From Gigaspora margarita (Eukaryota > Glomeromycota > Glomeromycetes > Diversisporales > Gigasporaceae), in the NCBI GenBank assembly GCA_009809945.1, contig WTPW01000014.1:447132-511131 (forward strand): 64,000 bases of DNA. Reading direction: 5' to 3'. Made by a program: the position numbers and the translations under genes. Each line of letters begins with the position of its first letter. Position 1 is the first letter of the stretch. Below are positions 35,209 through 45,105 of this stretch, in pieces. Below the pieces are notes generated by a model. That model was not told the origin of the DNA. It did not search any database and saw nothing but the letters and a program-made list of their open reading frames with translations.

Positions 35209-38200
35209 TTATATACAATAGGTTTCTAATCTATTCGAACTAAGTACAGCTTTTAAAAAGTTTGTTTCTTTCCTTTTGAGTAAACGGCTTTTTAACACCA
35301 AGTTTATTTCTCTTGTGATTCTGTTTTTCCATATAAACTGTAATGCTGGTTCTGGCATAGTACTATTGCCCCACCTTTTATTTGTGTACCATACCCAGAT
35401 TTCGTATATTACCAAGATGTGCAGCCAGATAAAAGAAGTGTGTGATCNAGATGATTTTGCCTTGGATGCTGTGAATATTTCTTCCATCATGGATGGCAGA
35501 GTTATTTTTTGCACTAGACCAAACATATTATATGCGAGTTCCCAGATTTTACGACTGACTCGACAGTCTCTTGCAAAGTGCTCAAATGTTTGGACTTCAT
35601 CTGAACACCATGGGCAGTTACGTGAGATCATTGGGTCCATATATACTAGTCGTGTACCCAAAGGGAGCGCCTTATGTAATAACCTCCAAAAAATGTCCTT
35701 TTTGTTGTTTGAGGCCCATTTTATTCCTGACCATGCCCAGTTTTCTTTCCTGTTAGGTTCACTAAAAAAATTTGTTTGTATCAAGCTGTTTGAGAGAGAT
35801 AATTTTTTGAGATAGGCTGTGGCCTTCGCTGTTGTTATATTTCCTGCAGTTGTTTCCATAATTTTGAGATCCTCAAGGTCCCAAGGCCATGTTTTATTAT
35901 TATCTGGAACTTCTCCCTTTAGTCTTTTCCATGCTGTGAGATACGGTTTCCATTCGCAAGGCCAGCCTTTCAGCCTTATTGGAAAAGTAGAGAGGGCTTT
36001 CTGTATTGTTTTGTTTTCTAAGTAATGCTGCTTCAATTTTAAGCCTTTCATTTATTGCCCAAAATTTCTTACTAGACCAGAGTTTTACCCAAACTATTAT
36101 CAATCTTGCATCTAGCATATCTGGTAGTACTGGAGCATTTAACCCATTATTTTCTTGAGTTTGTTGATACAAGGAGTACCTTGGAAGAAGCCTTGATTTG
36201 TCCTTTATCCAGTGGATTATAATCTCATTTATTTTAGCTAGTTGTTTTCTGTTTGGAGGAATTATATATGACGCAAACCATACTCTTGATAAAAGAAGTG
36301 ACTTCGCAATTATAATCCTGCCCTTAAATGATAGCCCTCTCCGTTTCATACTTTCTGCTAATTTTTTTAGTTTTGTAGTAAGATTGTCCCATAATGATTT
36401 ATTTGGTTGCCCCTTTTTATTTACTTCGAATCCCAGGATTCTGATTGTCCCATTTTCCTCTAATTTCTCAAAACGCTCCTCTTCTAGTAGTATTGTGCAG
36501 CTTGCTTTTTCTGTTAGTGGCAACAGTTTAGATTTTTCCTTATTTACTTTTGCATTTGCTGCTGCCTCATATGTGGCCAGAAGGTTATTTGCTGTGTTCC
36601 AATCTTCTAATGAACCAAGTCCTAGTGTTAGATCATCAGCATATGCTGTAATCTTAAAAGAGGTAGTCCCTGTTGGTACACCATTTATTTTATGTCCTAG
36701 TAATCTTAGGAGGGGTTCAAATGCAATTATGTATAGTAAAGGAGAGAGAGGGTCTCCTTGCCTAACTCCTCTCCTAATCTTGAAAGGAGTAGAAAGTAGC
36801 CCCGTATCTGTTATATGTGCTATTAGGTTTCCAAAGAGGTTTTGGATTAATTTTACAAAAACAGGGCTAAAGCCCATTTTTCCAAGTACTCGTAACAGAT
36901 AGCTGTGGTTCACTCTATCAAAGGCCTTTTTTGATCTAAGAAAAGGAGCCAGGCTGTATCTATTTGGTTTTCCTGACTTCTCATCGTACTAATAATGTCC
37001 AGGGCTGCATCAACAATCGATCTATTTTTGACAAAACCTGCTTGATGTTCACCTATAATGTCTTTACAGATGTGATTTAGCCTGTCTGCTATGATTTTCA
37101 TAAAGATTTTAGCATCTGCATTCACTAAAGAGATCGGTCTCCAATTGCTAATATTTTCTAATGCTTCATTCTTTTTTGGAAGTAGAGTGATTATTGATTT
37201 TCTCCATGAGTCTGGGATTACTCCTAAACTTAGTGCCTTATTGAAGATATTTTTTAGAACTGGAGAAATTTTATCACGAAAAGCTTTGTAAAACTCATAT
37301 GTTAGTCCATCTGAGCCTGGAGCCTTATAGTTTGGGAGCTTGTCAATTGTATCTATAATTTCCTGTAATTTGATCTCCTTTGTTAGTTCTTTATTTTGCT
37401 GTTGTGACACTAAAGGTATGTCAGCAGTAAGGGCTTCAACTGCCTCTGCATCTACTGGTTCGTCTTGATATATTTGCTCAAACTGATCCCTTATATATTG
37501 CAAAATATCCACTCTATCTAAAGAACCTGGTAGCTCTGGGTTCCTAACCAAATCTGTTGCTTCTCGTGATGTTCTTGCCTTGTATTGTTCAAAGAAGTAC
37601 TTTGTTGATTTTTCTCCTTCTTCTAACCATTTGATATTTGATCTTAATTGCCATTTTTTTGTTAGAAGTTTTAATTCCTCTTGCAGTTCTGAGTTCAACT
37701 GCATTACTACAATACTTAGATCTGCTAGTTGCGGATTTCTGGCCATTTTGTTGTTTAGTTCCATTATCTTTTTGTTTAGCTTTTGTATACGTGTTTCTGG
37801 AGCGGTGGGTGGCTTACAAGCCCTGTAAATTGATTGACATCTGACCTTATAGTAATCCCAGTCTGAGGTTGCCTTCTCGTCTTTGAGATCTGCTTCTAAC
37901 TCTTTTGAAATAAAAGTATTATTTAGCATTCTAGGATTAAGTTTCCACAGTGTGGGCTTTGGTGTTTCCTGATTTTGATATAAGGAGCACCACACAAGCA
38001 AGTGATCTGAGTTTCCGAACTTAGTCTCAGATTTTTTGCAAAGCTGAAAATGGTCATTATCAAGAAAAATATAGTCTAATCTTGTGGCCATAGTACGTCT
38101 ATCTCTAACTGTTTGGTGGTAGGTGATGAAAGGTTTTTCTTTACTTACGTATGCTGTATCTGTGAAACCCTCCATTAGTTCTGCTAGTTTGTTTTTAGTT

Positions 38201-38676
38201 GGATCATGATGGTTCTGCGATTGGCTAATTCTGTTTTCTGTTGGATTCAAGTTTGTATTAAAGTCCCCTGCTACAATGTTAATTACATTATTCTTTATAC
38301 TAGGTGCCCATGTTTCTAAAAACTCACGCCTCTCTGGTATACTTGGCGGAGCATAGACATTTGTGACCTGAAATGTTTTATGTTTTAGCTGAAAGGTTAC
38401 GGTTATTACTCTACCATTATGTGAAATTTGTTGATTGCTAAAGCTTATTCGTTTGTTCCCCGCTAATATAGCTGTTTTTGATGACCATATTGACTCTAGA
38501 TACCATTGGCTTTTAAGAAAGTTTTGCATAGATGTGTCATGTAAATTTGTTTCTTGAATTAGTATAATGTCTATATTATATGATTTAAGGAGTGTTAATG
38601 TTTCTTTACATTTAATTCTATTATTAAGTCCTTTTACATTCAGTGTCGCAACTGTGATCACATGTTCTTCTCTCAT
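35209..38676 (-). pseudogene. LINE ORF2: endonuclease, reverse transcriptase, zinc motif
   Basis: It starts at the ATG 38674-38676 with VATLNVKGLNN. Endonuclease motifs are LIQETNL, VAGDFNTNL, RLDYIF and SDHLLVW. Reverse transcriptase blocks follow: NWRPISLVNADAKIFMKII, GEHQAGFVKNRSI, GVRQGDPLSPLLYI and the active site YADD. Near the C-terminus is WRLLHKALPLGTRL and the CPWC..H..C zinc motif. ORF2 nicks target DNA and primes reverse transcription there. Two one-base frameshifts interrupt it, one in the A run near 36940 (LFLDQKK.AFD) and one near 36045. A base at 35448 is undetermined (N). Otherwise all catalytic residues are kept. Confidence 0.9.
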
Positions 38677-40535
38677 TGTCCTGATGTTTTAGATTTTTTG
38701 TATGGACCCAAGCCCTGTCTTCTGTTACTGTTAGCTTTATTTTTATTCTTTTTACTGTATGAGATCTCAGTAAAGCCCTCATCAGCTATTGGCTGTGCTG
38801 TTTCTCCAGTTGTGCCTGCTATTAATTTTTGTTGGTCATGTGACATGTCATTCTGTCTCCAGTCTTTGTTGTTTATGCTTGCTTTAAAATTATTTGGAAT
38901 GGTATTTGCTTTGTTTAGACTTTCTATTGTTCCTGTAACCAATCCTGTACTGATTGGAGATACTCTCTTGTTATTGTTTGGGTTCAACTGTATTTTTTCT
39001 GTTTCTGGTATTATCACACTTTCACTCATCTGGACATCCTTCTTACCAGTCACTGTTTCTTGTCTGGACAGGTTCTGTGAAGAACTATTTTCTTCATTTA
39101 TGTTGAGTTGCCCCTTTTCTGTGTCAGGTGCCAGGTCTATTTCTACCATGTGAACATCCTGCTCTATTGTTATATTACCTTGTACTTTGGGTCCCTGATT
39201 GTTGTTCTTGTAAGGATTTTCTGGCCTTTCATCATCTATTTCTTGAGATTGCTCTGGTGTTTTTTCCTTTGCAGACTGATTTTGCTTTGTTTCCTTAAAC
39301 TCTTTGTACTGTTGATTTAGCTTGTTGGCTTCTCTCCATTGCTCACAGTCTCTTTTTATGTGTCCCTCACCATCGCAAAAGAAACAGAGCTTTGGTGCTT
39401 CCTTCCATTCTGTTACAACCTTTTGGTCCATTATATTAACATATCTTGGGATTCGGTTTGTCAGGCAGCAGTCCTCAGAGACATCAAAGATCACAACCCA
39501 TTGATCTGATTGTATAGGAGTGCCTTCATACAAGAGGGGTTTGATTGCTATGATTGTACCCACTCTTTCAAATACTTTTTTAATTTCGCCTGTGATTATT
39601 TCTTTGTCTGTGATTGGGACCCTTCTCAGTCTTACTGATAATAATTCTTGGTTGGTCCTGGATGAGATGTAGCCAAAGAAGGTTTGTCGGAACATATCTA
39701 TCCCATCTTTTGCATATTGTCTCATCTTCTGTTCATTAGAAAAAATTATTTCTAGATATGTGCGAATACCTCTAACAAAATGAGGTTTTGCCCCAATAAA
39801 GTCGGTTCCTATTGTGCCATATAGTGTAGCCACTATATCATTTGTAGAAATTTCTTTAAGTTTTTGTATATCAAACAACAGTACATTATTATTTTTTGTG
39901 CTTATATTAATTCTGGGTGAGAATGTGGAGTAAGTAGCCCTACCCCTAGTTAATTTTGTAAAAAGACCTGACCACGTTTTTGTTCTTTGTGGTGATGTCT
40001 CTTGTCCAGTATTCTCAACGATGTTGGGCGCTGTATCCCTATTTGCATTACTGATGCCCCCGTGCAGATCAGGTGGACCTACGTCACCTGATCGCTCATC
40101 ATATAAATTGCCAGAACCTTCCACACCCATGGCCGTAGAATTTTCCGGACGGAGGTCGTTTGTTTCAAGTTCTTTTTGTTGGTTTTCTGTCGCTTCTTCA
40201 TGTTCCATAATCTCTGACCAGTCCGTGGATGTTGGGTTCATTGAGCTTGAACCTGAGATACCCTCGGAAACATCATCTTCCATGTCAGCAGCTTCGAGTG
40301 TTGCCGTATGTGCTTTAGTCAACGTTTCTTCTGTTTTGCCTCGTGTGTTGTGTATCTTCTTCATTTTCTTTACACTGTACTTAATTAATATGTCTTCCAA
40401 CTCTCGTTTCCTTGGAACAAGGGCTACTGCCCTTGTTGTTGGTGTGGGTAAGTCCTTTCTCCTCTTAGGTCGTGCGATGATGTTTATGATATAACACCCG
40501 GCAGGTGTCTTCTGCAGAGTGTACGTCGATCTTTT
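38673..40535 (-). CDS. LINE ORF1 (RNA-binding, CCHC zinc knuckle)
   Basis: The frame is open from the element's 5' junction (40535) to the TGA at 38673-38675. The first in-frame ATG is at 40362-40364; translation of about 560 residues from there includes all recognisable parts. An acidic/Ser-rich N-terminal part is followed by an RRM-like region, then the knuckle CFFCDGEGHIKRDC near 39350-39400, then a Gln/Asn/Glu-rich linker and a basic tail. In L1/Tx1 elements ORF1 protein coats the RNA. Sequence upstream of the first ATG is coding-like and basic (RPKRRKDLPTPTTRAV), so the original start may have been lost by 5' truncation. The stop overlaps the ORF2 start as ATGA. Confidence 0.85.
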   Translation of the reverse strand, partial: KRSTYTLQKTPAGCYIINIIARPKRRKDLPTPTTRAVALVPRKRELEDILIKYSVKKMKKIHNTRGKTEETLTKAHTATLEAADMEDDVSEGISGSSSMNPTSTDWSEIMEHEEATENQQKELETNDLRPENSTAMGVEGSGNLYDERSGDVGPPDLHGGISNANRDTAPNIVENTGQETSPQRTKTWSGLFTKLTRGRATYSTFSPRINISTKNNNVLLFDIQKLKEISTNDIVATLYGTIGTDFIGAKPHFVRGIRTYLEIIFSNEQKMRQYAKDGIDMFRQTFFGYISSRTNQELLSVRLRRVPITDKEIITGEIKKVFERVGTIIAIKPLLYEGTPIQSDQWVVIFDVSEDCCLTNRIPRYVNIMDQKVVTEWKEAPKLCFFCDGEGHIKRDCEQWREANKLNQQYKEFKETKQNQSAKEKTPEQSQEIDDERPENPYKNNNQGPKVQGNITIEQDVHMVEIDLAPDTEKGQLNINEENSSSQNLSRQETVTGKKDVQMSESVIIPETEKIQLNPNNNKRVSPISTGLVTGTIESLNKANTIPNNFKASINNKDWRQNDMSHDQQKLIAGTTGETAQPIADEGFTEISYSKKNKNKANSNRRQGLGPYKKSKTSGQ

Positions 40536-40549
40536 GAAATTATTAATTT
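40536..40549. repeat. LINE target-site duplication, right copy
   Basis: GAAATTATTAATTT, a perfect match to 35098-35111, lying directly beside the 5' end of the LINE. Confidence 0.9.
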
Positions 40550-40716
40550 CAATTTACAGGCATAATTAACATGCACAGTAATGGCTCAGAATTTGACAGG
40601 GTGTATATATGTGATTTCTACAGGGGTTATTTCACCAAATTAAAAAAAAATTCAAGGTTCTGATAAAAATAATTAAAAAATAGTATTGAAGAATGGATTA
40701 AGATGCAATCCATGTA

Positions 40717-40875
40717 CCGTAAACTGCTGACTCAAGTACCCGGCGTGACAGATAATGTAGATCAATTTTTCAAAATGCTATTTATGTGTTCATGTGATGT
40801 ATAATATGAGTGAATTTAATTTTTCACTATTTGAAAAATTGCATCACATTGGGTACTTGAGTCAGCAGTTTACGG
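40717..40875. mobile_element. 159-bp TA-target MITE with near-perfect 25-bp ends
   Basis: CCGTAAACTGCTGACTCAAG opens the element, and the exact inverse CTTGAGTCAGCAGTTTACGG closes it; the pairing continues through TACCC/GGGTA. TA lies at 40715-40716 and 40876-40877. The inner part also pairs (TTTTTCAAAATGC / TTTGAAAAATTGC). It is mariner-like and non-coding, and probably young given the near-perfect arms. Confidence 0.88.
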
Positions 40876-40943
40876 TAAGTTGTATCTAGTGAAAATCATT
40901 TGATTAAGCAAATTTTCCTGCAAAAATTGGTAATAATAATAAT

Positions 40944-41458
40944 TAGGGATGTTATCCAGTCCGGTCTTGGACCATAGGACTGGTCTGAACCTAAGAAAAA
41001 CCTATCCTATTCAGTCTAGTCTTGGTTTAAAAAAATTAGACTATAATTTATTAAGACTAATTGCAAACACATTGAATTGAATTCATAATAAAATATGGTC
41101 TTTGACCGGTCATTTATTATAAATTGAATTCATAATAAGACCAGTCTCAGGCCAGTTATTTATTATAAATCTAGACCGAAAGTTTAGACCATTAGGTTTG
41201 AATTCGTAATAAAAGACTAGCCTTAAACCGGTCATTGATTATAAACCCAGACAAAAGTTTAGACCATTGAGCTAGAATTCACAATACAACTATGATTAAA
41301 CCCGGTCTTTATAAAGACTGGTCTCAGACCAGTTTTTCAGACCGAAAATTTAGATTTATAAGTCCTTTAGAACCAGATCGTAATCAAACAAAAAAGGACC
41401 AGACATAACTGAGTTAAAAATAGCCCAAGATGGACAAAACCGGACTGATAACATCCTA
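40944..41458. mobile_element. hAT non-autonomous element (TAGGGATGTTA ends)
   Basis: TAGGGATGTTATCCAGTCCGG-like left end (20 bases shown: TAGGGATGTTATCCAGTCCG) pairs with the inverted right end TAGGATGTTATCAGTCCGG. The flanks ATAATAAT (40936-40943) and ATAATACT (41459-41466) match at seven of eight bases. The interior repeats GACCGGTCA, TTATTATAAAT and GAATTCATAATA words. The ends resemble maize Ac (TAGGGATGAAA). Confidence 0.8.
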
Positions 41459-41477
41459 ATAATACTTTTACAAAGAA

Positions 41478-41486
41478 TTAATTGGC

Positions 41487-41493
<7 letters not shown>
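41478..41493. repeat. SINE target-site duplication, left copy
   Basis: TTAATTGGCATATTTT, identical to 41733-41748. Confidence 0.88.
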
Positions 41494-41521
<28 letters not shown>

Positions 41522-41732
41522 GCAATCCTGCCTTTATTGAATAAAGAATGTGTATATTCTAATACAAAGGTCTCCAACTACTGCCTTTAACCCTTCTTTT
41601 TCTACAATAAAGACTCACCCGGCTGCTTTAATTTTTAGAAGGTTAGCCGGCTGTGGGTATTGAACCTCCGATTTTCAGGACTTACAGCAATCCTTCTGGG
41701 CCACTGCACTCCTGTACTAAGGGAGTTGTGAC
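41494..41732 (-). mobile_element. tRNA-derived SINE
   Basis: Read on the minus strand, a tRNA-like head contains an A-box-like GCAGTGGCCCAGAAGG and the B box GGTTCAATACC (41656-41666), which matches the RNA polymerase III consensus. A unique body follows, then the hairpin GGCAGGATTGCC and a poly-A tail (poly-T up to 41520). It is flanked by perfect 16-bp target duplications. SINEs are mobilised by LINE enzymes. The LINE at 35112-40535 also ends in a hairpin plus poly-A, but the hairpin sequences differ, so partnership is only possible. Confidence 0.88.
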
Positions 41733-41748
41733 TTAATTGGCATATTTT
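41733..41748. repeat. SINE target-site duplication, right copy
   Basis: TTAATTGGCATATTTT, matching 41478-41493 exactly. Confidence 0.88.
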
Positions 41749-42298
41749 AAAGCTAATAAAAACTTTATTAAGGTATAATAATAGGTTCTAATATATATTT
41801 TTCCAGAAATCAGGGAAGATATAACTATTTTATAATTTCTGACTCTCTAGAAAAAAGCTAATAAAAACCTCTTGATATTTTTTAATAAAAGCTTTCAATA
41901 GCATTAAAAAATAATCAATTTTAAGTAGATGTAATTTATTAGTATAATTAAGTAATAGTTATAGTTATTTTGTAACTATTTTTTGAAAAATCTGAAAATT
42001 ATAAAAAATTATATAAAAAATTATATAAAAAATTTTAGATTATATGATCATTAATTTTTATAATTTCTCAATTCTCTAAGAAAATAAATAAAATAATTTA
42101 TCAAGAAAATTATAAAAACAAATTATTATATTATTTTAGATCTTTATTTTTTTAATAACAATTTTTACAATATTCCTGATTCTCCAGGAAAATAGATGCT
42201 AAAAACCTATTATTGTAACTTATTGCTTTTAAAAATACACTGATAAATTAATTGTAAAATCATAAGAAAGTTTTAGATTTACACAATTGTCTACCTTT
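41749..42298. repeat. Degenerate repeats around CCTGATTCTCCAGGAAAA
   Basis: Variants of a block (TTCTGACTCTCTAGAAAA then GCTAATAAAAACCT then TTATTATAACTT) recur near 41815, 41855, 42060 and 42170, and once more near 34880 on the other side of the LINE. They are non-coding and strongly diverged. They appear to belong to the interior of the 9-kb inverted-repeat block. Confidence 0.45.
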
Positions 42299-42444
42299 CA
42301 TTCAGACCTCTCTAATTGCATGCCCTTAATAATGTGCATATAGAGAATAATAAGAAAAAGTGCATTTATGGAGGTCATGTCTATATTTAGGCTGGCAATT
42401 GAATGTGTATTTAGAAATAGTGTGCACTTAGAGAGGTCGTACTG
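42299..42444. mobile_element. Short pogo/Tigger-like MITE
   Basis: TTCAGACCTCTCTAATTGCA on the left pairs with TGCACTTAGAGAGGTCGTAC on the right, with TA after the right end at 42445-42446. Internal TGCATTTA and GAGGTC words suggest several rounds of internal rearrangement. It belongs to the same family as 14442-14762 and 42453-42611. Confidence 0.6.
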
Positions 42445-42452
42445 TATAAGTA

Positions 42453-42611
42453 CAGTTAGACTTCTCTTAAGTGCACCCTCTATGCACGCCCTCTCAAATG
42501 TACCAGTCTATATATATATGATTTCCATAAAATGCAAATTTTCCTATTACTCTCTATATGCACGTTATTAAAGTGTAGTTCCAAGGGCGTGCACTTAGAG
42601 AAGTCTGACTG
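42453..42611. mobile_element. 159-bp pogo/Tigger-like MITE
   Basis: CAGTTAGACTTCTCTTAAGT and the inverted right end GCACTTAGAGAAGTCTGACTG (first 20: GCACTTAGAGAAGTCTGACT) pair well; TA lies at 42451-42452 and 42612-42613. It sits eight bases from the related element at 42299-42444. No ORF. Confidence 0.75.
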
Positions 42612-42613
42612 TA

Positions 42614-43000
42614 ATTTTAACACATTTTTAAAAAACAACAAAATCTTTATTAAATAATAGTAAGAAATTTCTAAATTTACTTAACTATTTCTATCACGTC
42701 CTTAGTTGATATGTATTTTACATTACAGTATTTAAGAAGAAAAAAGATCTTTTGGTATAGGAAAAGCAATTCCATTTATAATTTAAATATAATGATTGAC
42801 TTATTTTAGTTTGGTAGGTTGTTGATAAATTTTACCTTTAGCCTTAATTTGTTAGTTCTAGTTTTATTGATTTCATCAATTTTTAGTTTTGCCACAATTC
42901 ACCAGTTTTACCAATTCATCGTTTTAAGTTTTTGACAAAGAGCTTCGACTTTTGCCAGTATGAAATTTCTATTTCATTTAATGGCTATATTTGGGGGTTT
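42614..43000. other. Interior of the inverted-repeat block, right side
   Basis: AT-rich sequence with TTTTACCAATTCATC/TTTTGCCA-type words at 42850-42960 and no gene. Confidence 0.4.
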
Positions 43001-43416
43001 GCTTTTGCTAATTTTAAGTTTTGTCATTTATCATTATACGGAAAGGTTTCGCCTAACAGGCATAGTATAGTCGACTTTTCTTTATAAAAAAAACAAATTA
43101 ATTGCAAAATTATAAATTTACATTATGAATTAAAGCACATCAAAAACGTAACTTTATGCATAATGTGCTTTGATGATCGACTATTCTATAATTAGAATCG
43201 GCGATCCATAATTCTACCATAAGTGTGGAATTATTGACCGATTGTAGAATTAATTCTACACGTGTGGAATTAATTCTCCTGCATCTCTAATAACTGCTAA
43301 ACTAAGTTTAATACCTTTTTTATATTTTACAAGGATTAAATAGGGCGCCGCTGGCGCCATTTTCAAGGATGCAAAGGGCCTATAATGAACGAAACTTGAT
43401 GTTTTAAAATTCCGCT

Positions 43417-44795
43417 ATGTCCCAACTATCATGTTAAATCTCATACTATTATGCTACACCCTATGCTATTATGCATGCCCATATTAACTACCGTGTTACT
43501 AACTATCTTGCCACGTCCCGAACTATCATGCTTTTACTATTATGCTACGTTCGTTATCGCGCGAAATGTTAGTACTGCATAAAAAAAAAGAGAGAAAAAA
43601 AACCCTATTGTGTTACTAATGTCTCAAACTACCGTATCATGCATGCCCATACTAACTACCGTGCTACTAACTATCTTGCTACGCTCTGAAACTATCATGC
43701 CTCTATTATTGTACGTTTGTTACCACGCTACGTTACATTCCATTCTAAAGAAAAAAAGAAACATTAGTACTGTACATAAAAAAAAAACAAAAAATATAAC
43801 TGTGTTACTAATATCCCAAACTTACTTTCATGCCTCTACTATCGTGCTATGTTCCGTTCTAAAGAAAAAAAGAAACGTTAATACTGTATAAAAAGAAAAA
43901 AAAAATTACTACATGCTACTAACTATCTTGTTACGTCCCGAACCTACTATCATGATACGTTAGTTATCTTGCGAAATATTAGTACCGTATTAAAAAAAAA
44001 AAATAAAAAATAAAAAATACTACTATGTTACAACCATCTTGCTACATCCCGAACTATCATACTTCTACTATCGTACGTTCGTTATCGCGCTATGTTCTGC
44101 TATAAAGAAAAAAAGAAACGTTAGTACTGTACATATATATATATATAATATTATCGCGCTACTAACGTCCCGAATTACAGTATCATGCTTCTACTATCGT
44201 GCTACGTTTGTTATTGCGCTACGTTTTGTTCTAAAGTAAAAAAGAAACGTTAGTACTGCATATACATATAAAAAAAAAACTATTGTGTGCTACTAACTAT
44301 ATTGCTAAGTCCTGAACTATCATATTTTTTTTTATCATGTTACGTTCATCATTGCACTACGTTCCATTTTAAAGAAAAAAAGAAACGTTATTACAAAAAA
44401 AAAAAAAAATACTACTGTGCTACTAACTATCTCGCTACGTCCTTAACTATCATGCTTTTACTATCGTATGTTCGTTATCGTGCTATGTTCCGTTCTAAAG
44501 AAAAAAAAGAAACGTTAGTACTCTATATATATTAAAAAAAAAAATTATTGCCGTATCACTAACGTCCGAACTATCATATTTCTTCTATCATACTATGTAT
44601 TACGCTAAAGAAAAAGAAACATTAGATAAAAAAAAAATACTACCGTCCTATCTAACTATTTTGCTATGTCCCAAACTATCATGCTACTTTCGTTATCGCA
44701 TGAAAAATTAGTACATTATTAAAAATAAAAGTAAAGAAAAAAAATACTACTGTGCTACTAACTATCTTGCTAGTCTCGAACTATTATGCTTCTAA
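43417..44795. repeat. Satellite-like degenerate tandem array, ~110-135 bp unit
   Basis: About ten to eleven diverged copies follow one another. Each contains the ordered words GTGCTACTAACTATC, TTGCTACGTCCCGAACTATC, CTACTATCGTGCTACGTTCG, TTCTAAAGAAAAAAAGAAAC and GTTAGTACTGTA, and ends in an A-rich spacer of variable length. Several copies lack one block. No coding capacity was seen: the longer frames through it simply read the repeat. It stands between the inverted-repeat block and the GH30 gene. Confidence 0.9.
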
Positions 44796-44985
44796 ATTTT
44801 CCAAAAAAAAATAATCGAGACAACTGATTATTAATTCGACATTACGACATTATGCATTCCGTACGAATTACGTAATTATGATGATCCTATTACATGCATA
44901 ATTACAGTAACGATGATCATATCATAATCCTTATAAAGTTAAATTCAAGAGGTTATGCACATATATGCAAGATTACCCAATCGTA

Positions 44986-45105
44986 TCGCATAAAGGGGAC
45001 ATTTGCATACGGGCATCGCATAAAGGGGACATTTGCATACGGGCATCGCATAAAGGGGACATTTGCATACGGGCATCGCATAAAGGGGACATTTGCATAC
45101 GGGCA
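44986..45105. repeat. 30-bp tandem repeat, four identical copies
   Basis: Units at 44986-45015, 45016-45045, 45046-45075 and 45076-45105 are identical (each starts TCGCATAAAGGGGACATTTG). Because 30 is a multiple of three, the array is open in two frames, but no gene context supports translation. There are no spacers, so it is not a CRISPR array. Confidence 0.97.

Larger units (their letters stand above)
35112..40535 (-). mobile_element. L1/Tx1-like non-LTR retrotransposon, nearly full length
   Basis: A 5.4-kb LINE read on the minus strand. It has ORF1 with a CCHC knuckle, then ORF2 with an apurinic-type endonuclease, a reverse transcriptase and a C-terminal zinc motif, a short 3' UTR with the hairpin CCCCAGGTAATTACTACC / TTGGGG, and a poly-A tail (poly-T at 35112-35137). 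Perfect 14-bp target duplications flank it. ORF2 has only two one-base frameshifts, and ORF1 is open throughout. The insertion is therefore young, or the shifts are base-calling errors. The ORF1 frame stays open without an ATG to the 5' junction, suggesting slight 5' truncation. Confidence 0.93.
34297..43289. repeat. 9-kb block bounded by long inverted repeats
   Basis: The left arm (34297-34770) and the inverted right arm (43001-43289) begin TAGAGATGCAGGAGAA and share CACATTATGCATAAA, AAGAAAAGTCGACTATACTA and GCGAAACCTTT blocks in the same order. The left arm has about 170 bp extra. Between them lie a LINE, a SINE, a hAT element and several MITEs. Without these, about 2.5 kb of AT-rich sequence remains, with no transposase recognised. 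It may be one large non-autonomous DNA transposon that became a nesting site, or two copies of a shorter element in opposite orientation. TA is present outside both ends but no longer duplication is clear. Confidence 0.65.

Noticed and set aside
44986-45105. Four identical 30-bp repeats as a CRISPR array
   Set aside because: The units are directly adjacent without spacers, and the sequence is eukaryotic.
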